Source: Panagrolaimus kolymaensis
Lineage: Eukaryota; Nematoda; Chromadorea; Rhabditida; Panagrolaimidae
NCBI GenBank assembly: GCA_028622995.1
Contig: JAJQJQ010000033.1
Span: 1,302,001-1,366,000, forward strand
Length of the DNA: 64,000 nt
Direction of reading: 5' to 3'
Part shown: positions 45,701 to 57,728 of the stretch, piece by piece
How positions within the stretch are numbered: position 1 is the stretch's first letter
Layout: each line of letters opens with the position of its first letter
Notes under the pieces: model-generated
What the model was told of the DNA's origin: nothing
Databases searched by the model: none
Seen by the model: the letters and a program-made list of their open reading frames with translations, nothing else
Translations under genes and position numbers: made by a program

Positions 45701-48700
45701 AAAAATAAATAACACGGTAATAAGAAAAATAAACAAACAAAAAAGATAATTAACCACATAAAAATTATGGGACTCACTTGAACCACAAAAAAAGTGGACA
45801 ACCATCAGGGCTGAGGAGAGAAAAAAAGACGATGTTCTTCGCCATCAAAATGGCCCTTTTTCTCCCTTTGGTTTTGCAATTTTTTCCTGGCTGGCGGAAG
45901 GAAAAAAAATAGAACGGATAAAAAAAGAACAACAAGAAAAAAAACGGCGGGCGGAGCACACCCGCCACGGCAACCATTAAAAGGAAAAAGTCCTAGAGAG
46001 ATCTCGCTTTAAAAAAGCACACGTTAAAACAAAAAAAGCAATAATAACACGAGAAGATAAAAAACTCGATCTCGTGAAACAGTAAACTCTTCGAAAAAAA
46101 GCTTCAAGAGGATAGGAAACAATTACGGCTTTTTTACAAATACATATAAGCGTGAAAGAAGATCCGTTGAATGTATGAGGTGTTGAAGCGGCGGGAGAAA
46201 TGAAATGTGATCTTGGTATATTAAACGTCAAATGCTAAATTGAAGAAAATAAAAATGTAAAGGTGTGAAATGAAAATGAATAGAAGCTCTTTGAAAAGCT
46301 TCAATAACGACACAAAGAAGAAGAGGTGACAAAAATGACAGATGCTATTAATGCTGCGCAGAGGCACGTTTTTTTTTTAAATTTGTTGTTTGATTAGCTG
46401 TAAGCAAGCATCATCGCCAGAAGGAGAGCTGCCACAAAAAAATCAGGAAAAAGGTAATAAATATTCAAAGAAGAATAAAAAGGAAATGGAAAAATCCTCT
46501 ATAAAAAATCCATTTTTTATGATGCACAACAGCTAAGAAAATGGTTATTTTTTTATTAGAAACAGAACACATGGGCTTTGTTATTCTTTGAATAATAAAA
46601 AGTACTAACAAACAAGTGAAATACAAACGTTACCAAAAATTAACAAACTGGAAAAAAACTGATTTTAATCAAAACCTTTTTTTCGAAAAACGCATTCACC
46701 TCTCCTTTTTCCAACAACAACCTTTCCGCAATAGTCATCAAAGATTTATGATAAATCAAAAAATTACTTCATCACTCTTTTTTTGCTTTTGAGAAAAAGT
46801 TGTCCTATTACAAAAAAAAAATGAATGAAACACGTTTCCTGTGTTGATGGCTATTAATCAATCCACCTTTTTTGCAGCTCCATTTTTTAGTTCAAATCAA
46901 AGTCGACAACACTTTTACAAACTTTTCATTTTTCATACGGAAAAGAGTTTTAGATATATAAAAAAGTTGCTGCCCCGTTTAAAACTATTTTTTGAAGCTA
47001 AATTTAAGTGTAGCTACTTTTACGGTGCTACAAGTAGTCTTTCCTTTTACTATTTTTTTTGTATAATTAAAGCTTTTTTTTCTACCAATTAAATAACCAA
47101 AAAAAGTTGAAGACAGAGAGAAAGTTCCCATTTGCAATGAAAACCCCAAAAAAAAAAAACAAGTTGATTCTTTCCTTTTTTTGATGAGCTATTTTTATGT
47201 GTATGTGTGGTGTAAAAAACAAAAAAATGGTAAAAAAAACTAAAGAAATATATAGCAATTGAACGATTGTAATCATGATTGGGAAACAAAAATTGTTATT
47301 CAACGATAGTAGTAAAAAAATTGTAAATAGTGTCTGCAAAATAACCCGAGTATTTTTTGCGCGTTGTTTTTTTTTCTTCGGCTGGTACTCAAAACAAAAA
47401 AAGAAAATATAGAAAGTAAAAAGGTCAAAAATGGCACGACTGTCTATATTTTTTTCTTCTGATATGAGCTTGTCAAGTACCCGCGAAAAAAAATAGAGTT
47501 AAAGATTCATGTTTTTTGAAGAATAAATAAATTAGAATCATTTAAAATGTACATACAATTGTAATTGATTAACACTTCTATAAAATAAAGGATAGGCTAA
47601 ATTTAGATCATTTTTCCTTTTTTTGTTTACTCATATTTTCTATTTTACAAAATTAATTTTAACTCTTTAAAAAGATGGGTCAAAAGCTAATCATGAAATA
47701 CTTGGTTTAAAGCCACAATGTCTATTATCAACATCGGGCATTGACAGTAAATAAAATTCATAATTTTATAAAAGACTTTCGCCGAGACAGAAAAGTTCAA
47801 AGACAGTTGTTTTTCCACAATAGAGCAAGAAAAAAAATGAAACAATAAACTTTGAAGGCAACAAAAGGAAAATAACAAAAGTGCCATCGAACAACAGCAG
47901 CAGTAGCATTATCCAAAAAAAGAATTGACAAATGGCACAAATGTTTGACAAGTCAATGAATAAAATAATAGAAGTTATTTTTTTGATGCTTATGCTCCTT
48001 CTTGGCTGTTGCTTTTCCATAATTCAAATGAAAAAAAGAAGAATGTGAGTAAAAGAGAATTTTGTTTGAATTAAAAATGAAGGCAATCGAGGGCTTGATA
48101 AAACAGATTCTAAAATAAGGATCTGCTGCAAAATAAATACTTTGAAAAAGGAAATCTTTAGGTCTTTCCTTCCTTTTTTGTGCCTTGAGCTTCGAATGAG
48201 AAAATGTACCATCTGCTTTTTCTTATGTTTTTCTTCTTCATGGAAGACTCCAATGTAAAAAAGGGAAAAAATAGAATGAGAGTAACTATTAGCAATAGAT
48301 GAAAAGCGCAAAAGATGATTCAACAAAAAAATGTTTAAAAAAATGAATAGGAAAACACATATTTTTGCCGGGGAAAAAATTCAAGGATTGTATGAGAGAA
48401 AGATAGAGATGATAGAGAAATGGAAGCTGATCACGAGATTTTTTATTAGAAAGTAACAGAAGCTATAATAATAAAACTTAAGATTGGATTAGTTTGCATC
48501 AGAAATATGTGAAGAAAAAAAAACCAAACATATCAGAAGCTAACAAGTAAAGTAAAAAAATTATTTTTGTTATGTAAAATCACAACCTAAAATTTATTAG
48601 TAGTTTACAATAGAACAGAATCATAAAAAAAAGTAAAACTTGTTTACTATCCTTATTTTGTGTTCCAAAAAAGCGCTTCAAAATTATCAAAGGACTTTTC

Positions 48701-51700
48701 AAACATTCCATTGACCTGTCGAGTAGTAAATGAGCCTAAAAGGTGGTCAGACAAGGTTCAACAACAACTCATATCAGTAAAAACATTCCAAACATAAATA
48801 TGCAACCGTTGGTTTCGTTTAGGTTTTTTTTCTACTGCAATCATTTTTTTATGAACACAAAATTGATTTGTGACTAGAAAAAAAAGGGAGTTGTGATTGA
48901 TTGAAAAAATGGCGGCTTGTTTTCACTTTCATTTTTCTCGATCATCAAGTTTCAATCGACAAGAAAAAATCATAGATACACACCCGCTTTTATTTTTATT
49001 TTTGTTTCGGTTTTTAAAATTAATCGTTTTGAAAAGCCGTCAAAAAAAAGTGAAATGAAATCGCGCAAAATGAAAAACCCATCATCAATATCTTTATGGA
49101 TAATTTTTTCCACATTTTTCAAATAATTATTTTTATTATTTTTTGGGGACAGTAAAGGAAAAAAATGAATGCAAAGGAGAATCGCGAAAAACAAAACGCA
49201 TTAAACGCAATAAAATAAAAGCGTTGTTGTATCCATTTCAAAGTCCTTATTTGTCGTTTTCGTCTTCGTTTTTGGTCGTCGTCGTCCTTAAAAACGAAAG
49301 AAACAAAAGAAATTATTGCTTAGAATTTTTTTCTTTTTCAAAATGGCTCAAGAAGGAAAGGGTGATGAGAGATGGAGGAATCAGGTTGGTGGTTTTTTTG
49401 CGATTATTAATGGAAGCTTAAGCCGGAAAGTGATCCTAATGCGAGCGAGCAAATAAAAAAAACAATAATCTTAAAAGTAAATAATTTAAAAGAAACAGAT
49501 CAGCAAAAAAATAGGTTGCAGGGATGAATGTAACTCGAGCTTAGATAGGTAGGTACTTTTTATGTAAATAATCTTTTTATGATATATATGTATGTACTTT
49601 TTTTGGAAGTTGAACATTAACCATAAAAAGTTGTTGAATGCGCAAAAAAATGAGCCAGTTTTCATGTTAGTTGTAATGGATGCTTATCGGAGAAAAAATC
49701 ACGAAACAAAAAAACAATAAAATAATTGCCTACTATCGAAAGTGATGGGGCAGTCAACAATCACGGAGAACCATGCAGACTTTGACCATCACTCCGAGCC
49801 TAAACATAAATAAAAATAAATATTCAAGTCAAGCAGAAATATAACAACAAAAAAATAAAAATTTGCCCAGGCATTTTGCTTTAGGCAAATTGAAAAATAA
49901 AAATTGTGGAACGGAATGGTCTCTCCGGAAGGAAACATAAACAATCGAAGAAATTTTCCTCTCTCCTAAAGTCCTAAAAAAAGTCAGTTGCTTTAGAAAC
50001 AGCGCAAGTCCAACAAAATATTTTGTCACAAAAAATGTTTTTGTTTCAATTTTTCCAAAAGTTTCAAATAGAAAAAAGAAATAAGGTGAAAACAAACAAT
50101 GGGAACGGCAAGAACTAATCTTACTTCTTCCAAATAAAAAAATTTTACTAAGTGATTGTTTGTATTTGTTGTTAATTTAAGGAAGACAAAACAAAGTATG
50201 TGAAACTATTTTTCTTGAGTTTCAAGAAAGAAAAAAAGTAAGAAAAAAACGTAACATTTTTTTTGTTTTTGTTAAAGAAGTGGAGCAAAAAATGACCGCA
50301 ACAACATTATTGATAATGAAAAAAAAGAAAAAAATGATGGGCACCTTTTTCTTCGACTCGCAAGCGAGGGTGAAGAAGCCATTCAAAGATAATTTAAATG
50401 TTAGAATAGCCAACGCAAAGCAAATAAGAAGAAGCAAAGGCAAAGACGAAGAAAAAACGAAAAAGTAATTTAGGGATTTTATTTAAATTTAAATTTAAAG
50501 ATAATCTTAGTTAAAAATAGCAGCAAACTGATAATAAATCAAAGGATTATTATGAGGTGTGAATGGCAGTGGTGGTCAGGTGTTACATGATGAAAGAAAA
50601 AAAAGTTCAAACTTGCACAAAGATTGGTTAATTTTCATTTGTTTGTCAACTTTTTTTATCACACCTAACAGCCGAAGAATGAAATCAAAAAAAATTAACT
50701 CTTTGTTAAAATAAATTAATTTAAAATGAGCCTATTATTACTTTAATCTATCATCCAAAAAAGACATTTATTTGAGCGATATAAAAAAAATTTGACCCTC
50801 ATCTCTTTTTCTAGCTTTTAGAAACTTCATCAAATTGTTTTGCATTAAACAAACAAAACTATAATAATAATGAAAAGGCCTTAAACAAAACTAAGAAAAA
50901 GAAAAAAGATTGAAGTCTTCTTCATTGCTTGCATCTTTTTTTTTGGAAGTAAAAACGTCAAAAAATGCGCGCATCGCATCGTAAACACTGCAGCAATTTC
51001 AAAGCAAGCCTTCCAGATTGAATTAGTTCCGGCAATGCAGAAAAAAAGCCCTTTAAAAAGCTCAAAAGATTTGCGCCATTCATGATTAGTACATATAGTT
51101 GGGAGCTGACTTATTCAAAGTTGGAACTATTCCCAAAAAAAAATTTGAATGGCGAATAGAGTAGCGAGTGACCAACCGGATGTCTTTAAGAAAGTCAAAC
51201 GGAAACCAAAAAAGAAAATAAGAAAGTTTTTTCGTTTTGCAAAAGCATGCGCAAAAAGAAAGTTGCTTTTGCTTGCAAATCTGTCAAAAATGACTTTTGC
51301 CAAACATATAATCGCCTTTTTTGTGAGTCTAACTTTTTAACAAAAAAACGAGAGAAGAAGAATGAAAAATAAAAAATTGTATTTTAAGAAAAACAATATG
51401 TTTGTAGTATTTAATTTTCCTTCCTAGTAATTTTGATTGTTACGACGTGGATGGAAATCTTTCATGGGAAAGTTTATAAAAAAATGAAAAAATTAGCATA
51501 AAAAAAACGAATGAATGACCAATGAATGAAAATTGCTTTGCATTACATAAAAATGAAGCGGTGATGAGTGGCGGTTGATATTCAATTACCCAAAGATACT
51601 AAAGAATCAAAAAACTATAGGAACCAAAGGATCCAAATATACACAAATCGTTCAGGGTTAATGCATATTCTATGGAAAATGTTAAGGAAATTTCTTGAGC

Positions 51701-51831
51701 GACTTATAGGGCATTTATTTTGTAGAAAGTAAAACAAAGTGAAACATTGATTAGTGGTGATTGATTTTGAGCTATTAAAAATATTAAAAGATTCTAAAAA
51801 TGTCAAAATATTGTATAAAATAGCTTTCATG

Positions 51832-51848
51832 GCCAGCCGAAGGCTGGC
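51832..51848. repeat. GC-rich hairpin with GAA triloop
   Basis: GCCAGCC, loop GAA, GGCTGGC: a perfect 7-bp stem. It lies about 420 bases left of a Helitron-type 3' end and may belong to the same or a nested element. Confidence 0.6.
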
Positions 51849-52267
51849 GCGTGACAATTGAAAATTAAAATTATTTATGAGAAAGAAACGAGTGGATATT
51901 GTCGATGAGGGCTTTAAATTATTTTGGGATCTTTAGAAGGATTTAGTGGATTTTAATTGCAAGAATGTAGGGAAACATAAGACCATGATGAAAGCAATTT
52001 GTGCTGGGGAAATTTTAAGGCAAATTTTTCATTCCTTAAATAAGTATTATCAAAAGGAGTGGAGACTTTATTGGTATTTTCTATCGCTGGGATAAAGACA
52101 TTTGCTGCCGTTAGGAGACTTTGAGTGTCTGGGATGAGGATCTTAGATCCCAAGGATGAGAAGGAGAGGATTTCATGGCATACGATTTCGAACTATGATG
52201 TAAATAAAAAAATTACATCATTTTAATTTAATTATTAATCTTTATATTATAAAAACAAATAGAGATC

Positions 52268-52295
52268 GCGGCCCGGAGGGCCGCTTCTTGCCTAG
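52268..52295 (+). mobile_element. 3' terminus of a non-autonomous Helitron
   Basis: GCGGCCC (52268-52274), loop GGA, GGGCCGC (52278-52284), seven bases, then CTAG (52292-52295) followed by T. Stem, spacing and CTRR before T match the canonical Helitron 3' end. No Rep/helicase coding is present to its left, so the element is a non-autonomous copy. Its 5' end is not identified; the region from about 51590 is a candidate body. Confidence 0.7.
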
Positions 52296-54682
52296 TATTT
52301 AAATAAATATAATGAAAACATGGAAGGTAATGCAGGGACCTTTAAAATAATCTATCACAACTATGCGTGTTAGGTTAGAAAGAAGAAGGCCGTAATTCAG
52401 CCGTGCAGATTTCAAATAAAAATAAGATTTATCAAAGTTCAGTATTTTTATATTAAATAAAACTTAATAAACTATTCAAAATCCAAAAACGATTTTGGCA
52501 AAGTCATAAAAGAATTATTAACTTCAAAAAATTAATTTCTTTTTATTAACAAAAAAACATTGATCCTTTTTTATCATTTGACATTCTCTCCAGCTTTTAA
52601 AAAAATTACTTTTATTTCCCTTTCATTCTCCATCCAGCAACAAAAAAAACTGAGCCACCAAATAATAACTATGGTCATTGAGAATACATTTTGTATCCCT
52701 TTCAAAGACACACACATACTCGTTTTTAACAACAACAAAAAAGACAGCTTCTTTAACTGAACAAAAAAATGTATTCATCCTTAAAAGGAGGGAAATATAA
52801 AAAATATATATTTTTTATCCATATACCACAAAAAGCCATTTTTCGAAGGACAAACATTCACTTATTTACCTCTTTTTCGCGTCTTCAAAAAAAATCTTTG
52901 AAAAAGGGATAAAAAAAGAGCTTTGGTGGTGGAAGGTTATTGAAGACATTTTACAACTATCACTCCCTCGAGGATTTTAGCACTTTAAAAAAAACAATAA
53001 ATTTATCTTGCAAACTTTTTTTTTGAAGGGCTACACTTCGTTTTTTTTTGTTTTTTTTTGACAATGGCGACTTTTCACGGAAACAAAAAAGTGCTTGAAT
53101 TTTGAGTGCCATTGCCGATTGCCGTTAGAATAAGAAGTGAAGCCGCCGCTGTTGCCGCTGCTTCTTTAAAAGTAATCTGAAGGAAAGGAAATTCCAAAAT
53201 GAGGCCGGAAAAACTCATAAAAAAATAAAGGAGTCGTTTTCAGCTAGCTAAAGGGTTACTATTCTTTGCGTGCTTTTTGTTTACAGAAAAAAAACAAAAA
53301 AAAACACAATTGTTCTATATTTAGTTTTTTTTTGTTTTTGGAAATGATACTTCTAAAAATGGAAATCTTTGGTTTTTGCTTTTGTATTATAAACATTAAA
53401 GTTAAAAACATGCAAGGTGAACGCTTGTTTTTACACATGGAAAAGTGAAATGATAAAATAAAAAATAAGAAGAAAGAGAATATATGTTAAAAGCAAATAA
53501 AGAGAAGGCACCTTGTTTTAATTAGATCGTTTTGACTTTTATTGATATAGTTGTAAAAAAAACTACGAAGCTAATTAAAAAAACCCATTTCAAAAAGGTT
53601 GTTATTCACCCACACATTTAAATTTAATTGATATCTGTGTTTTTTGTTAACAAATCAAATCAAATAGTAAATGAAGGTACATAAAAACATAACAATGGCA
53701 AACTTATTTCTAAATTATTCATTTTAAATAAAAACACGAAATAAATTTTAGAAGAACACTAAAAAGTAAAAAGGATCATGTAAATAAACTCCATTAGAAG
53801 AAGTATTTTTCCATTGCTGATGATTTTTGCTTCTGTTCCATATTCTTATCTTCTTTCATTGCTTAAAAAATGGTTGCCGTTAAATTTTACGACTGCTTAT
53901 TTCCTCTCTTTTTTTGCTTGCCGGTATACCCTTGTTTTCTTCTGATTTGTTTTTGCTTTGTTTCGTGTTCAAAGTTCCGACGACTTTTACGATGTTTCCA
54001 TATTTTTATTTGCGACTATTTTTTTTTCAAACAAAAAAATCAAAACTTGGCAAAAAAATGCTTTGTCAAAATAAAAAAAATCAAAAAAAGTTTTTTTTCT
54101 TTGTTCGATGGAAGAAACTGTTTTGCAACATTCTTTCTTCTCATTTTTTTTTCTAAGATGTCTCCGGAAAAGAAAAAAACTATCGCCCACATTCCTTTCT
54201 TCATTTTTTTTCCAAGGAGAGGAACGAAAAAGAAGGAGGAATATCAACAAATAAAAAAACCATTTTAAAAAGCTTAATCTTTTTTTTGGAAAAGATGATG
54301 ATGATACTGGTGGATGGATGAGATGAGTAAACACAGCCGAGGACATGATGGTCATCAACCCTTCTTTTCTTTTTTGTTGCAAGAAAGACGAAAATAAAAA
54401 ATATTTGAGGAAAAAGCAAACTAGTTTCAATGGGTTTCGAACCAACCATAAATAAATGATGAATAATTGAGTCGTTTTTGGAAGAAATTTTATGATGATC
54501 AAGTCAAGAACGGATGTATTTTTTGTAAGTCAATAAGAGTAAAATGAGTTTCGTCGTTTTCGATAGGCGGAGAGCAAAGCAACCAAGCATCGTCTGCCTT
54601 TAGGACTAAAAACAACCACCGGATACCAAACCACACTTTATCGGGAAAAGAGGTCTCAATATCAGTTGAAAAAAATAATATT

Positions 54683-55561
54683 ATGATATTTAAATTTGCA
54701 ACATTTATTTTTGTATTTTTAACTTTAGCAGGTAAATTATTTTACATTTTACTTATACCCTTGGCCTTTGCAAGAGTCTCCTTTTTCTCGCTTGCCCACG
54801 TCGTGTTGACTTTGTCGAGTGGTCAACGTGAACGCCTTGCGTTCACAATGTTCCAAGTTCGATGACACTTGCTTGCAATGATAGATAAAAACATGAGCCA
54901 ATCCTTTTAAGAGATTCCATGGTTACATCAATGATAGGACTGAGCAATATTTTTCTTTTTTTTTTAGCTTTTACGGTATTTTTTACAGATAAATGTTTTG
55001 CTGATCCTGATCCTCGTATGGATACTAAAAAAATATCCGATTCCACTAGATTCAAAGGTTCTGTAGCTGAAAAGCTTTTGGGAACCAAATATCCGCCATG
55101 TTGCAGTGATTTAATTGGAAGTGTCACATGCAAACGATTGAAAAGTAATAACCTCCAAAATTTCATGAATCGCTGTGATTCTGATCCTGATTTTTCTTTA
55201 ATTCAATGTTGTAATGCTTGCGGTCTCAGTCAAGCACCCGAGCGCCATCAGAAATTTTTCCTTGAAGTATGCATTTTGTATTTCATTAAATTTTTTAGTA
55301 TTTTAACTTTAGGGTGAAAAATCCAAGCATTGTTTTGATCGTCATGAAAGTATATTCTGTCAAAAATTTCTTGAACGTTCCGATGTTTGGTCACCCACAC
55401 AATGGTCTTGTAGTGGCGAAATGGCCCATTTGGCTTTTCGGATTTGCCGGAAAACTTGTCAATTTTGTAATCCCAATATTTACAATGGCCCTGATGGAGG
55501 CAAATGGAAGCCAACTCCATGTGGAAGTATTCCAGAAATTGCTCATATAATCACAAAATAA
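54683..55561 (+). CDS. Secreted cysteine-rich ShK-type protein, copy 1
   Basis: Three exons: 54683-54731, 54989-55266 and 55313-55561, 191 residues, phases 1 and 0 closing. A signal peptide (MIFKFATFIFVFLTLA) leads into a first cysteine domain (PPCCSDLIGSVTCKRL, QCCNACG) and then a ShK-like domain: KHCFDRHESIFC, WSCSGEMAHLAFRICRKTC, FCNPNIYNGPDGG. The six-cysteine ShK fold is abundant in secreted nematode proteins and takes its name from a sea anemone channel blocker, but most nematode members are not toxins. Some modify the cuticle or the secretome, and no function can be read here. The copy at 56108 has the same domain and intron layout, so the pair is a tandem duplication. Confidence 0.82.
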
Positions 55562-56107
55562 TTTTTTCTCTAATAAAACTTAATTTTTTTCTTATTAGAA
55601 AACTTAATTTAAACAGTTAATTTATTATTAATAATTAAATTAACAATAATAATTTTTTACTTTTGTTATTCTTTTTAGTCCCTTAAAAGTAAAAATAAAC
55701 TGAACGCATTCATTCGTTTCAACGGTAAACCAAAAAAATGTCTGGTGCAGAAACGAAGGTACTCAAGTACGCACAAAAAAAAAGATCGAGTAAAAGATTT
55801 TTTTAAAGGATTTACTCACGTTTTTTGTGTTTTCAAACAAAAAAGACGAGAGAATGTTCGTAAAGAATCCAATTCAATTCATTTAAACTCAAAAGATCCA
55901 AAAAAGCAGCTGAATTAATTGTTTCGCTTTGTTAAAAAAAGTGATCACTTGTGTTTTTTGTGTTTTTTTGTTGTTAAAATTAGATTAATCCTGTAAAACT
56001 AATTCGAACTTGGTGTTCTATTTTTACGATACCATTGAGACAACAATAAAAAGATTAAAATTCCTATTTTAAACTCCTCTCTTGTTTTTTGTGATTAAAG
56101 AACAAAG

Positions 56108-57106
56108 ATGAAGCAATACTATCACATCATTGGTTTTATGCTACTACTACTATTCTCAATTTTAATGTCGTCAATTTCAGCAGGTATGTTAGCTATTTTT
56201 AGAAAGTTTGTTAATTGTTTTAAAATATTTAAAAAATTTCGGAAGGTTGAAAGTATAAAATAGAGTCATTTATATTTTAATAAAATTTTTTAACCTTCTT
56301 GCTTTTAAAAGAGATAGTACTATCTATGGGTCTTCTTTGATAATAAAACACCAAATAATTACGACCAAAAAGCAAACTCTAAACAAAACAAAACAAAAAC
56401 TTTTTTTTTCAACACTAAGCTCCTATTTTGATGATTCGAAAAGCCCATAATTGTTTCTGACAAATAAATATTTTTATTTCCACTTTGATGTCAAAAAACA
56501 AAGTTGTGAATGCTTCTTTTTTGAAAGTCAAATAAAATTTATTGCTTTATTTTTTAACTCCAACGAACTAATATTTTTCATAGAAACAAACACAGGCGAA
56601 AAACTTGCTTTAACGATGCCATGTTGCACTGAAACTCTTGGAACAGCATCATGTCAAAATATGGCAACAAAAAAATCTGCAATCTTTAAAAGTCGTTGCA
56701 AAACGGATGCTGATTTTGGAATGGTTCAATGTTGTAAAACATGCAAAAATGATGTCGCTGAACTAGGGAGAGAGCTTTTTGAAGATGGAATTAAAAGCAA
56801 ACATTGCTTTGATAGACATAATAAAAGATTTTGTATGCAATTTACCCAACAAGTTTGTTTCTCTTACTTTTTTGATTTGATACTCAAATTTAACTTTAGA
56901 CAGAAATGTGGTCAGGTAATGGAAATCAAATGTCGTGCAATGGTGAAAATGCACTTGCATTTAGAATTTGTCGTCGAACTTGTGGCTTTTGCGACTTTTC
57001 ATTATACGATGATGAAAAATACCCAAAAACTTGCCCAAAATTAAATAACACTCGTTTAAGCTTTATGGAACCCGTGCCAGCATTTTTCTATTCTGGTCAA
57101 ATATAA
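56108..57106 (+). CDS. Secreted cysteine-rich ShK-type protein, copy 2 (tandem paralogue)
   Basis: Three exons: 56108-56183, 56584-56852 and 56900-57106, 183 residues, phases 1 and 0, the same as copy 1. The signal peptide is MKQYYHIIGFMLLLLFSI with Ala before the intron. The first cysteine domain has MPCCTETLGTASCQNM and VQCCKTCKNDV. The ShK-like domain has KHCFDRHNKRFC, MSCNGENALAFRICRRTC and GFCDFSLYDDEKYPKTCP. AATAAAAG near 57151 is a likely poly(A) signal. Intron 1 is much longer (400 bases) than the rest. Conserved intron positions, shared KHCFDRH and AFRIC cores and adjacency make a tandem duplication clear. Confidence 0.85.
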
Positions 57107-57728
57107 TTAACCAACCCCCACTATAAATTGTAATATGTGTATATTTTTTCATGAATAAAAGAAAAAGTTTAATTTAAAGCATAATGTTTGCAAATAGTTC
57201 AAAAGTCAAGGAAGTTCTTTTTTTTCTGAGATATAAAAAAGTACAATGACGTGAGATAAATAGCTTCGGAATGAAAGTCATAGTAGAATACTAATGAAAA
57301 ATGGCGGTCTCTTTGTTTTGGAAGCATTTTTGTTTTATTCGTGAACGTGTGTTGTTTCTGTTGTGATTTTTGATTCATTTCCAAGAAGAAAATTTAAAAA
57401 TGGGAAGACGTCATTTGGGGAAGAAGCACTTCACTTCCTGATTTCTTGATTGGATGTTTACTGTCAAAAATTTTCCATCCCAAAAAAATAAAAAAACGCT
57501 TAGGTTAAATTGAAGAAAGCGTACGCAGATTTTCACAAAAATAAGTTAATGTGGCAAACGTTGTTCTAAATACATGAAATTTTAAGCAACAATTAAGTAA
57601 ATTTATTAACATTTGTAATAATATTATTTTTCTTCTTTTTCTATTTACACGCCTTTCAAAAAAATTAATGATTACTGCATTTTTATATAAAACAGTTTTT
57701 AATAAATTGTGACAATATTTTTTGAAAA

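Larger units (their letters stand above)
42763..54682. other. 12-kb gene-poor, homopolymer-rich interval (likely DDR first intron/promoter plus intergenic)
   Basis: Dense A and T runs produce many short open stretches rich in Lys, Phe and Leu; none has phase-compatible splice neighbours or recognisable motifs. The missing 5' exon of the DDR gene (phase-1 end) should lie here but I could not place it. Notable sub-features are a GGCGGG/CCCGCC hairpin at 45946-45966, a GAA-loop hairpin at 51832-51848 and a Helitron-type 3' end at 52268-52295. The stretch 51590-52200 has slightly richer composition and may be transposon-derived. Confidence 0.45.

Noticed and set aside
45946..45966. GGCGGG/CCCGCC hairpin as another Helitron end
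   Set aside because: Nine-base loop and no CTRR downstream on either strand.
45774..45977. Minus-strand ORF with hydrophobic start as the missing DDR signal exon
   Set aside because: Its donor would leave phase 2, but the next DDR exon needs phase 1.
51149..51340. Basic 63-residue ORF
   Set aside because: Low-complexity Lys/Phe content, no family resemblance.
55737..55761. Possible first exon beginning MSGAETK before GTACTC
   Set aside because: Too short and no in-phase downstream exon found.
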